Shown here: positions 19,226 to 27,612 of the stretch, in pieces
Numbering within the stretch: the stretch's first letter is position 1
How the letters are laid out: each line of letters opens with the position of its first letter
Assembly: GCA_017545665.1 (NCBI GenBank)
Contig: JAFWKQ010000033.1
Location: 1-35,119, forward strand
Length of the DNA: 35,119 nucleotides
From: Atopobiaceae bacterium
Lineage (GTDB): Bacteria; Actinomycetota; Coriobacteriia; Coriobacteriales; Atopobiaceae
Direction of reading: 5' to 3'
Notes under the pieces: generated by a model
What the model saw: the letters and a program-made list of their open reading frames with translations, nothing else
Databases searched by the model: none
What the model was told of the DNA's origin: nothing
Made by a program: the position numbers and the translations under genes

Positions 19226-21124
19226 ATGAGGCGTGTGACGACGTTTGTTCTTGCGTGGGTGCTGGCAATAACGACGGCCTTGTCTCCAGGTCTTGCCTGG
19301 GCTTCAGAGGGAGTCGATGTCGGAGGGCAAGAGCCTGCTTTGGCGACTGATCCTAGTGGCAAGGAATCGAATCAAGCGCAGGGCGTGGATGGCTCGCGGA
19401 GCAAAGACGATGCGGTCGCGCAGGGTGAGGGCCAAGAGGAGGCCGAGGAAAAGCCGGCAGAGGAAGACGGTCCGAACAGCAATCCCGAGCACCTAGACGA
19501 GGTGCCTGCCAACGTTGACGGTGATGTCGCAAAAGACTCAAAAGACTCGGAAGAGGCGTTGCAGGAAGAAGCCGACACGCCTGCCGTCCTCCAGACGGTC
19601 CAAGAGGGGACGCTGAGTGCGGAGGCTGCCACGGTACCCAACGTCGAGTACGTCGCCCACGTTCAGAACATAGGATGGCAGAAGAGCGTTACCAATGGGG
19701 CCGTTGCGGGAACCTCGGGCAGAGGCCTTCGCGTTGAGGCCCTCCGCATTTGGCTTAAGGGACTCAAGTCAGGCCAAGGCGGCCTCGAGTACAGAATGCA
19801 CGTTCAAAACAAGGGCTGGCTCGATTGGGTGCGAGACGGCGCTCTGGGCGGAACGTCGGGCAAGGGACTACGAACCGAGGCGTTTCAACTGAGGCTGTAT
19901 GGCAAGGCGGCAGAACAGTATGACGTATGGTACCGCGTGCACGCCCAGAACGTCGGCTGGATGGCATGGGCAAAGAACGGCGAGCTCAGCGGTAGCGAAG
20001 GTCGGGGCCTGAGGCTCGAGGCCGTTCAGATTCGCATTGTTGCGCACAATACGACGCCGCAGGGACTGGAATCGTCAAACGTCTCGTACGCCTTTTTGAC
20101 GTCCGACGGGTCGTCAGCCGCTTCCTCCGGCGACATTCGCATAACGACCCATGTGCAGAACATCGGTTGGAGAACGGCAGTTGGTGGGGGCGCCACGGCC
20201 GGAAGCACGGGTAAGGGCCTGCGTCTTGAGGCCTTTAGGATCAACACCTCTGACCCCGTCCTTTCGAAAGGTCTCACATACCGTACGCACGTTCAAAACA
20301 TTGGTTGGCAAGATTGGCAGGCGGTGGGCGGTACGGCCGGCACCACTGGCAGAGGCTTGCGCATAGAGGCGCTGCAGATCGAGCTTGACGACGAGGCTGC
20401 CCAGAAATACGACGTGTACTACCGCGCGCATGTGCAAAACGTAGGTTGGATGGCATGGGCCGAAGACGGCGAGATGGCTGGCTCTTTGGGAATGGGCTAC
20501 CGCTGCGAGGCCATACAGATTCGAATCGTGCCCAAGGGGCAGAAAATACAGCTCCCTTCGAGTGGCTATAGGGGTGCGGTCATTAACGCGTCGGCAAGGA
20601 AGCCGCCCAAGTTGAGCATAAAGCTCGTCCCGCAGCTTCAGCACGGCACCAAGCCCTTTGGGTATCAGCGATGCATCGTAATGCACGACACCACGGAGTA
20701 TAGGCCGTTCGACTATTGGATTGACGCGTGGATTCGACGTGGTGGGTCGGGTACGCACTTCATGGTGAAGGAGGACGGCTCCATAAGGCAGTATGCCGAC
20801 CTTAACCAAATATGCTGGCATGCGGGCGGAGCAACGAAAAGCGGTCTTGACGCAAAGTTTGGGGTAGTTGCCTACAAGGCCAATGCGGGAAGCGCCATGA
20901 ACCAGTGCTCCATCGGCATAGAGATAGACCATGTGATCGATGGGCGAGGCTACCCGGAGGCGCAGCTTGATGCCATAGATGCGCTCATAGCCTACATTGA
21001 CGAGTACTACGGATTCCAGAGCACGATCCTGCAGCATAAGGACTATCACACGACCAACGGAGACTGCTCGGCGCAGTTCCAAGGATACCTTCGCAACCTG
21101 CAGCGGCATCGCACCACGCGATAG
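19226..21124 (+). CDS. Secreted N-acetylmuramoyl-L-alanine amidase with six ChW repeats
   Basis: This 632-residue cell-wall hydrolase cuts the bond between muramic acid and the stem peptide. Residues 1-27 are a signal peptide. An acidic Glu/Asp-rich linker (30-135) precedes six ChW (clostridial hydrophobic W) repeats at about 142, 189, 236, 307, 352 and 399, each with an HVQNxGW-like start and GRGLRxEA-like end. They fall into two triplets with the same order. The C-terminal Amidase_2 domain (about 470-630) has the zinc ligands H487 (IVMHDTTEY), H604 and C614 (LQHKDYHTTNGDCS). The downstream protease has the same triplet, so both enzymes probably bind the same surface partner. Confidence 0.9.
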   Translation: MRRVTTFVLAWVLAITTALSPGLAWASEGVDVGGQEPALATDPSGKESNQAQGVDGSRSKDDAVAQGEGQEEAEEKPAEEDGPNSNPEHLDEVPANVDGDVAKDSKDSEEALQEEADTPAVLQTVQEGTLSAEAATVPNVEYVAHVQNIGWQKSVTNGAVAGTSGRGLRVEALRIWLKGLKSGQGGLEYRMHVQNKGWLDWVRDGALGGTSGKGLRTEAFQLRLYGKAAEQYDVWYRVHAQNVGWMAWAKNGELSGSEGRGLRLEAVQIRIVAHNTTPQGLESSNVSYAFLTSDGSSAASSGDIRITTHVQNIGWRTAVGGGATAGSTGKGLRLEAFRINTSDPVLSKGLTYRTHVQNIGWQDWQAVGGTAGTTGRGLRIEALQIELDDEAAQKYDVYYRAHVQNVGWMAWAEDGEMAGSLGMGYRCEAIQIRIVPKGQKIQLPSSGYRGAVINASARKPPKLSIKLVPQLQHGTKPFGYQRCIVMHDTTEYRPFDYWIDAWIRRGGSGTHFMVKEDGSIRQYADLNQICWHAGGATKSGLDAKFGVVAYKANAGSAMNQCSIGIEIDHVIDGRGYPEAQLDAIDALIAYIDEYYGFQSTILQHKDYHTTNGDCSAQFQGYLRNLQRHRTTR

Positions 21125-21126
21125 GG

Positions 21127-21148
21127 GTGCCCGACGGCCCCTGGGCAC
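21127..21148. terminator. Weak hairpin between convergent amidase and phosphofructokinase genes
   Basis: GTGCCC (21127-21132) pairs with GGGCAC (21143-21148) around ten bases. No T-tract follows on either strand. It is the only structure I see in the 44-base convergent gap. Confidence 0.25.
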
Positions 21149-21168
21149 GGACGCTCATTTGCGTGCGC

Positions 21169-22422
21169 CTATGCACGGTCGCCCTCCAATGGCGTGATGT
21201 GATGCGGTACACCTCCTTGGTAGGTGGGCGAGACCTCGCCGTCTATGAGCGGTCGGGAGTAGCGCTCGAACAATGCCGTTACGTTCATGCCGTCGGCGGA
21301 GATAAACTCTCGCGGCACCTTGCGCTCCTTGTTTGCCACCTCGGCAATGGGGGAGAGCGTGGTGTCGTACAAATAGGGCTTGTCATTTATGCGCTTGATG
21401 GCACTCATCATGGCCGTCTTGCCCTCATATGCCGCAAGAACCCCCGAGCCGCCGAGTGCGTAGGCCTCGGCGAGGTCGGTCGCGCTGGCAACGTGGCTCG
21501 CGCAACGCTGCAGGGTCGACAGCTCAATGGCGCGCGTCTTGCAGCCCAAGGCGGCGCGCGTCATGCTTGCAAGATAGCGTCCGGTGCCCGAAAGGGAGGC
21601 AACGTGGCCAAAGGCGTCCAGACGCGTGCCGTCTGCAGCCTCTGCTGCCGCATCGCAAAGCAGGGTGCCGTCGCGATGGCGCACTCCCTCGCTTACGGCA
21701 ACCACAACGGTGTTCTTGCGTTCGAGCAAAAGCGACAGACGGTTGAGAAGCGCTTCCTGATTGAGCGTCACCTCCGGGAGAAGCACGAGGTCGGGACAAG
21801 GATTGCCCAGCGTTCCCGCGAGGCACGCCGATCCCGTGAGCCAGCCGGCGTCTCGGCCCATGATCTCCACGAAGGTGACGCTCTTGAGGTCGTAGACGCT
21901 CGAGTCGCGCGTGATCTCGCGCATGCTCGTGGCGATGAACTTTGCGGCGCTCCCATAGCCAGGCGTGTGATCGGTGCCCACGAGGTCGTTGTCAATGGTT
22001 TTTGGTATGCCAATAAAGCGTATGGCGCTGTTATGCTCGGACCCCCAACGACTGAGCTTGTCGATGGTGTCCATGGAATCGTTGCCGCCTATGTAGAGCA
22101 CGGCCCCAACCCGTGCCTCCTCAAAGCGCGCAAAGGCGTTCTTGAAGAAGGCGGGGTCCTCTTCGGGTTGGGGGAGCTTGAACCGGCAGCTGCCCAAGAA
22201 GCTCGCGGGCGTGCGACGAAGGAGCTCCACGTCCATGGGGTCGCCGAGCGTGCGGTCGAGGTGCACGATGCGACCCGACAGGAAGCCCTCTATGCCATAG
22301 CGCATGCCCAGTACGTGCGCGCCGAGGTCGCGAGCGGTGTCAAAGGCTCCGGCCAGGCTCGCGTTTATGGCTGCCGTCGGACCTCCCGATTGGCCAATGA
22401 GTACGTTGGTGTTCCATGCCAT
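21169..22422 (-). CDS. 6-phosphofructokinase, PPi-dependent type
   Basis: The enzyme phosphorylates fructose 6-phosphate in glycolysis. It has 417 residues from ATG 22422 (MAWNTNVLIGQSGGPTAAIN), with a GAGAGGGG ribosome-binding site; a longer frame running upstream is rejected. Motifs are IGGNDSMDT (D115) and IPKTIDNDLVGTDHTPGYGS (K141), then FVEIMGRDAGWL. ATP enzymes have Gly at both of these places (GGDG and PGTIDND); Asp and Lys there mark pyrophosphate as phosphoryl donor and make the step reversible. The gene is transcribed against its neighbours and has no clear partner in the window. Confidence 0.9.
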   Translation of the reverse strand: MAWNTNVLIGQSGGPTAAINASLAGAFDTARDLGAHVLGMRYGIEGFLSGRIVHLDRTLGDPMDVELLRRTPASFLGSCRFKLPQPEEDPAFFKNAFARFEEARVGAVLYIGGNDSMDTIDKLSRWGSEHNSAIRFIGIPKTIDNDLVGTDHTPGYGSAAKFIATSMREITRDSSVYDLKSVTFVEIMGRDAGWLTGSACLAGTLGNPCPDLVLLPEVTLNQEALLNRLSLLLERKNTVVVAVSEGVRHRDGTLLCDAAAEAADGTRLDAFGHVASLSGTGRYLASMTRAALGCKTRAIELSTLQRCASHVASATDLAEAYALGGSGVLAAYEGKTAMMSAIKRINDKPYLYDTTLSPIAEVANKERKVPREFISADGMNVTALFERYSRPLIDGEVSPTYQGGVPHHITPLEGDRA

Positions 22423-22613
22423 GTGGCTTCCCCTCTCTGCTCCGTCGTGTTCCATGCTAACACGCAACGCGAATACGCGAGAAGACAATCCCATAACCAT
22501 TCGGGGGCGTCTCTCCTTTGGCTGTGGAAAAGCAAATATGAAAAAAGCATACCACAATTTGACTTTTGGTCGTATACTAAAAGGAGAGCATATGGTAAAG
22601 GCGGTGATCACCG
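22423..22613. promoter_or_regulatory. Divergent control region between phosphofructokinase and protease genes
   Basis: This 169-base gap is AT-rich near the protease. On the plus strand TATACT (22573-22578) lies only two bases before the AAGGAG that precedes ATG 22592. If it is a real -10, the transcript would start at about 22585 and the leader would be nearly absent. CGGTGATCACCG (22602-22613) is a perfect 12-bp palindrome inside the first codons and could be an operator. On the minus strand TAGCAT (22452-22457) is a weak -10 for the phosphofructokinase. None of these is firm. Confidence 0.35.
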
Positions 22614-25600
22614 TGAACAATAAGTTGTTTACAATGATTCGGCGCTTATTTGCCCTGTTTGCAGCAATTGTCTTCTTGTTGCTCATTCCTCATAGAGCCG
22701 CATTCGCCGAGCACGCCAAGGGGCAGATAATCGTCGTCTTCCAAGATGGGGCCACGTTGTCGACCGACGCCTTGAGCCAACGGGAGGGCGACGAGATCGG
22801 ACCTCGACCTTCGGAGCGCGATTCGAACTCCGCTCCCAAGGCCAATGACGGGATGGACGTGGACCAAGAGCCTGCGCTCGAAGAGGGTGCGGATGGCAAA
22901 CAAGAGGGCATATTGCGCTCCCAACAAGGAGACGCCGCCATAGACATGGAGGATGGCCTCCAGGAGCTCGGCTATGAGGTCGAGGCAACGCTCGACAAGC
23001 AGGACGGCGAAACGACGGTCTTGTGCGACGTTCCTCAGGGGGTCAGCGTCGAGGAGGCTGTTGCGCGAATTGAGGAGCTGCCAGGCGTGGAGTATGTGCA
23101 GCCGAACTACGTCTATCGCATCGTTGACTCCTCGATCCAAGACAACGTCCTTGCCAGCTCCGCACTAAGCATCGACCAGCAAAAGAATCTCGTGGCCGCC
23201 CATGTGCCGAGCGCGTGGAAAGAGGCGAACGTAAAGACGAACGGCACCATTTCGGTTGCGGTTATCGACACGGGCTGCAGGCTCACGCACGAAGACCTAA
23301 GGGACAACGTCGATGTAGACCATGCGTGGGACTATTGGAACGGAGAGGAAGGCGTTGGCCAAAAGCTCACAAGTGCCTCGGTCCCAAACAATGGCGACGA
23401 CGAGGGGCACGGTTCGCACGTGTGCGGCATCGTTGCGGCCAAGGCCGAGAACGGCCTTGGCATAGACGGTGCGTCATATGACGCCAGGGTAATACCGATC
23501 AAGGTTGCGAACAGCAATGGACGAGCATACACTTCGGACATGGTTCTGGCAGTGAGCTATGCGAGGCAGCTCAGGCAAAGCAGCGTTCCCAACCTGCGAG
23601 TAATTAACATGAGCTTGGGTGGTGACACATACGACCAAGCCATGAAAGACGCCATAGACGATGCCACCAATGCGGGAATCCTTGTGGTGTGCTCGGCTGG
23701 CAATGACTCTTCCACATCGCCGGTATACCCTTCCGATTTCGACAACGCGTTTTCGGTGATGGCGCTCGAGGAGGATGAGTCGTTTGCTCCCTATACCTCC
23801 TACAACGAGCACAAAGACATATCCGCCGTGGGAATCGCCTGCTCGGCGTACAACGGGTCAGACAAAGACTATGACACCCGGCTTGGCACGTCTATGGCGG
23901 CACCGCTCGTTTCGGGAGTGGCGGCGTTGGTGTGGTCGGTCAACCCCGCCATGTCGGTGGACCAAGTTCGCGCCATATTGCTCGATACCTCCCAGCCGAT
24001 AACCAAAACCAACGGTGCCAATCTTTACGAGCGTCTCTATGACAGCGAGCTGGATACGCAGATAAACCAAGTCAACGCATACGCTGCTGTTGTGAGGGCC
24101 CAAGAGACCTTTGGGGCGGGGGCGACAAAGAAGAAGGTCGCTCCGCCAAGCGCCACGAGCTTCAAGTACAACGGGAAGGAGCATGTGGGAGTGCCCGACG
24201 GCGTAGGTTACTCGCTCAAGTTGGGTGACGTGGTGCTAGAAGGCAGCTCGAAGGCAACGGATGCGGGAGAATACGTTGTTACGGCGACTCTCGACGATGG
24301 CTATACGTGGACCGGGCTCGAAGGCGATGAGGCCAGTGCAAACATAGAGCTCCACTGGTCCATCTCCAAGGTACCCCTTAAGGCGACCTACGTGACTCAG
24401 GTGGTCGCTCCGAACACGCCCTGGGAAAGCATACAAAACACCATTCGGTACTCGGGGTTTGTCAACGGGGAAACCGAAGGCGATGTGTTTGTGGGCGAGA
24501 TGGGAAGCCCTTCCGTCCAAAAGCCCAAAGACTATGATACATACTGTGGCGAGTCGGGGCACTCATGGGTGCTTGTCCCAACAAAGATCGAGCTCACCAA
24601 CTACGACATGGAGTGCGTGGAAGGAAAACTCATACTATGTGAAGACAGCGCGATACTGCGCAAGGTTCCTGCGTCGACGATCGCCTTTGTTTACGATGGC
24701 GCCGAGCACCAGGCCGTAAGAGAGGGCGATTGGTACGAGCTGTCGGGAGACGTGCGCAAAGTGGCAGCGAGCAACATCAAAATCATCAACGGCGAGCCGG
24801 TTACGGGTTCGGAACGCTACGAGCAGTACGAGACCACCATCACGCTCAAGCATCCAACGGATTATTGGACCGACGGAACGCAGGGGCCCAAGTCCGTTCG
24901 CTGGGTAATAAAGAAGAGACCCTTGAAACTTACCTACAACGAGAGTTGGGTCCTTAAGGGAAGCTCCATTCCTCAAAACATCAAGGTGGAAGGGTTTGTG
25001 GCAAGCGAGGAGTCCGCCATTCTTAACAGCGCGACCTCCGGGTTCAAGCTGCCTGCCCTGCGATGGAGCAACATGGACTACGGATTTCGCGGAACACGAA
25101 TTACCGACGAGATCGCACGCAAGATACTGGGTACCAGAGGGGACTACACGCTCATTCCCGATCCCTTTACGGAAGGTGGCAACGACTACGACCCAACCAG
25201 CAACTACGAGTTTCAGTCGTTCTCGCCGGGCACGCTGCACGTGTGCGATGCGGTTGGGGTGCCAGCGGCAACAAACCGCACGTACAACGGATCCGTTCAG
25301 CGAGGCGTGGCCAACGGGAACGGCTATGCGGTGAGCGGAACTGCCACGGCCACCAACGCGGGTACCTACACGGCCTACGTTACGCCAAAAGGCGGATACC
25401 TATGGCCCGATGGCAAAAGAGACAAGCGCGCCATAAGGTGGAGCATAGCCAAGGCATCGGTGGCGAGCGCGTCGGTGGCCGCAATTCCGAGGCAGACGTA
25501 TAGGGGGTCGGCAATTACGCCTGTGCCAACGGTGAAGCTCGGAGCAACGGCCTTGCGTCGCGGCGTTGACTACGACCTTACGTACGCCAACAACGTCAAG

Positions 25601-26386
25601 GTGGGCCTCTCGACCATAACCATAAGGGGGAAGGGCAACTGCACGGGCACAAAAAGCGTTACGTTTTGGATAGGGGCGGCAAGCATTGCGGGAGCGTCGG
25701 TTACGGGCATAGCAAACCAGGCGTATACGGGCAATGCGGTGACTCCGCTTCCGACGGTGAGGCTCAACAACAAAGTGCTGAGGCTCAATGTTGACTATAG
25801 GCTATCGTATGCCAACAACGTGAGAGCGGGTACGGCTAAGGTGGTTGCCAACGGAATCGGCAACTACAACGGTTCCGCATCGACGACGTTTCGCATTGTG
25901 GCGCCGAGCGTCACCTATCGCACCCACGTGCAAAACATCGGCTGGCAAGGCTGGCGCAGCGATGGTGTGATGTGCGGTACTAGCGGACGGGGCCTGCGAT
26001 TGGAAGGTATCAACCTCAAGCTCAGTAGCCTGCCGGTGAGTGGTGGCATTCGCTATCGCACTCACGTACAGAACATCGGCTGGCAGGGCTGGCGCTCGAA
26101 CGGCTCGATGAGTGGGACTTCGGGTCGCGGCCTGCGCTTGGAGGCCATAGAAATTCAGCTCACGGGAAAGATGGCCGAACGCTATGACGTGTGGTATCGA
26201 GCGCATGCGCAAAACTTTGGCTGGTTGGGTTGGACGCGCAACGGCGGTCGCTCTGGAACCGCCGGATATGGCTATCGGCTTGAGGGGATGCAGATTCTGC
26301 TTGTGCCCAAAGGCCAGGGAGCTCCGTCAACCACATACCGCGGCATCCGCCAGACCAACTGGCGCTCCTTCGCCCAGCGGCGTTAG
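22592..26386 (+). CDS. Secreted subtilisin-like (S8) protease with surface repeats and three ChW repeats
   Basis: This 1264-residue extracellular serine protease is read from ATG 22592, with AAGGAG five bases upstream; ATG 22634 is an alternative. The signal peptide ends at ...RAAFA. A propeptide-like region (about 45-180) ends GVEYVQPNYVYRI. The S8 domain holds the triad D226 (VAVIDTGC), H273 (GHGSHVCGIVAAK) and S434 (GTSMAAPLVSGVAAL), with oxyanion N371. Three related YNG-type repeat domains start near 519, 695 and 893. Two about 70-residue repeats (about 960-1027 and 1033-1100) share VDYxLxYANNV. Three ChW repeats end the protein (about 1108-1240) in the same order as the amidase triplets. 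The TAG stop lies inside the first unit of the 21-bp repeat array. Confidence 0.92.
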   Translation: MVKAVITVNNKLFTMIRRLFALFAAIVFLLLIPHRAAFAEHAKGQIIVVFQDGATLSTDALSQREGDEIGPRPSERDSNSAPKANDGMDVDQEPALEEGADGKQEGILRSQQGDAAIDMEDGLQELGYEVEATLDKQDGETTVLCDVPQGVSVEEAVARIEELPGVEYVQPNYVYRIVDSSIQDNVLASSALSIDQQKNLVAAHVPSAWKEANVKTNGTISVAVIDTGCRLTHEDLRDNVDVDHAWDYWNGEEGVGQKLTSASVPNNGDDEGHGSHVCGIVAAKAENGLGIDGASYDARVIPIKVANSNGRAYTSDMVLAVSYARQLRQSSVPNLRVINMSLGGDTYDQAMKDAIDDATNAGILVVCSAGNDSSTSPVYPSDFDNAFSVMALEEDESFAPYTSYNEHKDISAVGIACSAYNGSDKDYDTRLGTSMAAPLVSGVAALVWSVNPAMSVDQVRAILLDTSQPITKTNGANLYERLYDSELDTQINQVNAYAAVVRAQETFGAGATKKKVAPPSATSFKYNGKEHVGVPDGVGYSLKLGDVVLEGSSKATDAGEYVVTATLDDGYTWTGLEGDEASANIELHWSISKVPLKATYVTQVVAPNTPWESIQNTIRYSGFVNGETEGDVFVGEMGSPSVQKPKDYDTYCGESGHSWVLVPTKIELTNYDMECVEGKLILCEDSAILRKVPASTIAFVYDGAEHQAVREGDWYELSGDVRKVAASNIKIINGEPVTGSERYEQYETTITLKHPTDYWTDGTQGPKSVRWVIKKRPLKLTYNESWVLKGSSIPQNIKVEGFVASEESAILNSATSGFKLPALRWSNMDYGFRGTRITDEIARKILGTRGDYTLIPDPFTEGGNDYDPTSNYEFQSFSPGTLHVCDAVGVPAATNRTYNGSVQRGVANGNGYAVSGTATATNAGTYTAYVTPKGGYLWPDGKRDKRAIRWSIAKASVASASVAAIPRQTYRGSAITPVPTVKLGATALRRGVDYDLTYANNVKVGLSTITIRGKGNCTGTKSVTFWIGAASIAGASVTGIANQAYTGNAVTPLPTVRLNNKVLRLNVDYRLSYANNVRAGTAKVVANGIGNYNGSASTTFRIVAPSVTYRTHVQNIGWQGWRSDGVMCGTSGRGLRLEGINLKLSSLPVSGGIRYRTHVQNIGWQGWRSNGSMSGTSGRGLRLEAIEIQLTGKMAERYDVWYRAHAQNFGWLGWTRNGGRSGTAGYGYRLEGMQILLVPKGQGAPSTTYRGIRQTNWRSFAQRR

Positions 26387-26661
26387 TCTGTAGCCCTTAT
26401 CACAAAGTCTGTAGCCTCCCTGGCAAAGTCTGTAGCCCCTCTCACAAAGTCTGTAGCCCTTATCACAAAGTCTGTAGCTAGGACGATAAAGTCTGTAGAT
26501 AAGAGGCAACGGTATTCGCAAAACCGCAGCTCATGGGCTTGTCAGTTTCAAACTGTATTAGAAAAGCTACAGACTTTGCACGAGGGATTACAGACTTTGC
26601 GCGAGGGATTACAGACTTTGCGCGAGGGATTACAGACTTTGTGAGAGGGGCTACAGACTTT
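26383..26661. repeat. Phased 21-bp repeat array, six direct plus five inverted copies
   Basis: Six units with core AAAGTCTGTAG begin at 26383 (first copy TTAGTCTGTAG), 26404, 26425, 26446, 26467 and 26488, exactly 21 bases apart. After 68 unrelated bases, five inverted units (CTACAGACTTT or TTACAGACTTT) begin at 26567, 26588, 26609, 26630 and 26651, again exactly 21 apart. The 10-base segments between cores vary, but some recur: CCCCTCTCAC occurs in both arms and TCCCTCGCGC twice in the right arm. The first copy includes the protease stop codon and the last includes the DegV stop codon. It fills the whole convergent intergenic gap. The two halves could form a giant cruciform or RNA hairpin. 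Confidence 0.95.
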
Positions 26662-27517
26662 ATGCGGGCTGGATGCCGATGCCCACCATATCCGGACCCG
26701 TGTGCACGATAAGATCGGCCGAAAGCCCGGAATATATGAAATCGACGACGTTGTCTATTTCGGCACGCAGCTGCTTTTCCAGCTGGGCAAACAGCTCGTT
26801 GTTCTTGGTGCAGCAAATGCCAATGCGCACCTTGGAGAACTTCTGGGCGCACTCGTGCACCAAACGCACCTCGGTGGCAATGGCGCGCTCCCATCCCCGG
26901 GCTTTGCGGGCGACTACGTAACAGCCATCAGCGTCGCACATAATAACGGGCTTAATATTAAGCACGCTGCCCAAACGGTAGGTAACGGCTCCAATGCGGC
27001 CGCCCTTGTACAGGTAATCCAGCGTCTTGGTGGTAAAGAACACGTCGCTCTTCTCGGACAGGTCGTTCAGACGCGCTTCTAGCTCGCCAAAGGGCACCCC
27101 ATCCTCTACCATCTGCGCGGCACGCATTACCACCATTCCCGCAACGACGCCAATGCTTTTTGTGTCGATGATTACCATGGGGAAGTCGTCAACAAGGCGC
27201 GAGACCAAGTGCACCGTTTGGTTTGTGGCCGAGAGCGTGCCGGATATGGTGACAAAAACGCCACGCTCATAGCCGTCGCTTTTGGCCTGGTTTATGGTCT
27301 CCATAATCTGCTCGGGAGAGGGAAGCGAAGTCGTGGGAATCTCCTGCTCAAAACGCTCTATTACCTCTTCGGTGGTAATGTCCACGCCGCTTTTGTAGGT
27401 TGTTCCGTCCTTGTAGTTAATAAGTAGGGGCACCACGCGCACGTCATGGTCGCGGACAAAGTCCTCTGGCGTGTTCGTACCCGAATCGGTGAGAATTGCA
27501 ATTCTTTGCTCGTTCAT
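26660..27517 (-). CDS. DegV-family fatty-acid-binding protein (FakB-like)
   Basis: DegV/FakB proteins hold a fatty acid for phosphorylation by the kinase FakA, feeding phospholipid synthesis. The 285 residues show the family signatures: ILTDSGTNTPEDF at the N-terminus, TTSLPSPEQ, the SGTLSATNQT loop, TLDYLYKGGRIG, and the C-terminal HTGPDMVGIGIQPA. Length is typical. ATG 27517 follows AAGGAAGAG. No FakA gene is in the window, so the lipid role rests on family knowledge. Its TAA stop sits in the last inverted 21-bp repeat unit. Confidence 0.9.
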   Translation of the reverse strand: MNEQRIAILTDSGTNTPEDFVRDHDVRVVPLLINYKDGTTYKSGVDITTEEVIERFEQEIPTTSLPSPEQIMETINQAKSDGYERGVFVTISGTLSATNQTVHLVSRLVDDFPMVIIDTKSIGVVAGMVVMRAAQMVEDGVPFGELEARLNDLSEKSDVFFTTKTLDYLYKGGRIGAVTYRLGSVLNIKPVIMCDADGCYVVARKARGWERAIATEVRLVHECAQKFSKVRIGICCTKNNELFAQLEKQLRAEIDNVVDFIYSGLSADLIVHTGPDMVGIGIQPA

Positions 27518-27564
27518 ATCTCTTCCTTGTAATGGGAATATATACGGAGACTAAGATAGAAAGG

Positions 27565-27592
27565 ACTATAGCACTTGCGGTACCATTATGAA
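27565..27592 (-). promoter_or_regulatory. Candidate promoter for the DegV-family gene
   Basis: On the minus strand TTCATA (27592-27587) and TATAGT (27570-27565) are spaced by 16 bases, placing the start about 40 bases before the ATG. The divergent nhaA promoter must lie in the same 95-base gap but I cannot define it. Confidence 0.45.
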
Positions 27593-27612
27593 TCGAGGAA
27601 GGGACGTATCGC

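Noticed and set aside
21127..22623. 498-codon plus-strand frame across the phosphofructokinase gene
   Set aside because: It is antisense to a clear enzyme with intact motifs and shows no family features.
26383..26661. CRISPR array
   Set aside because: Cores are 11 bp and spacers 10 bp, halves are inverted, and spacers repeat between units. No cas genes are nearby.
26327..26894. Minus-strand frames encoding YRLCDKG or KSVIPRA heptads in the 21-bp array
   Set aside because: The heptads are an automatic result of a 21-bp repeat; no start with RBS, and the frames overlap degV or the protease. The array is treated as DNA/RNA structure instead.
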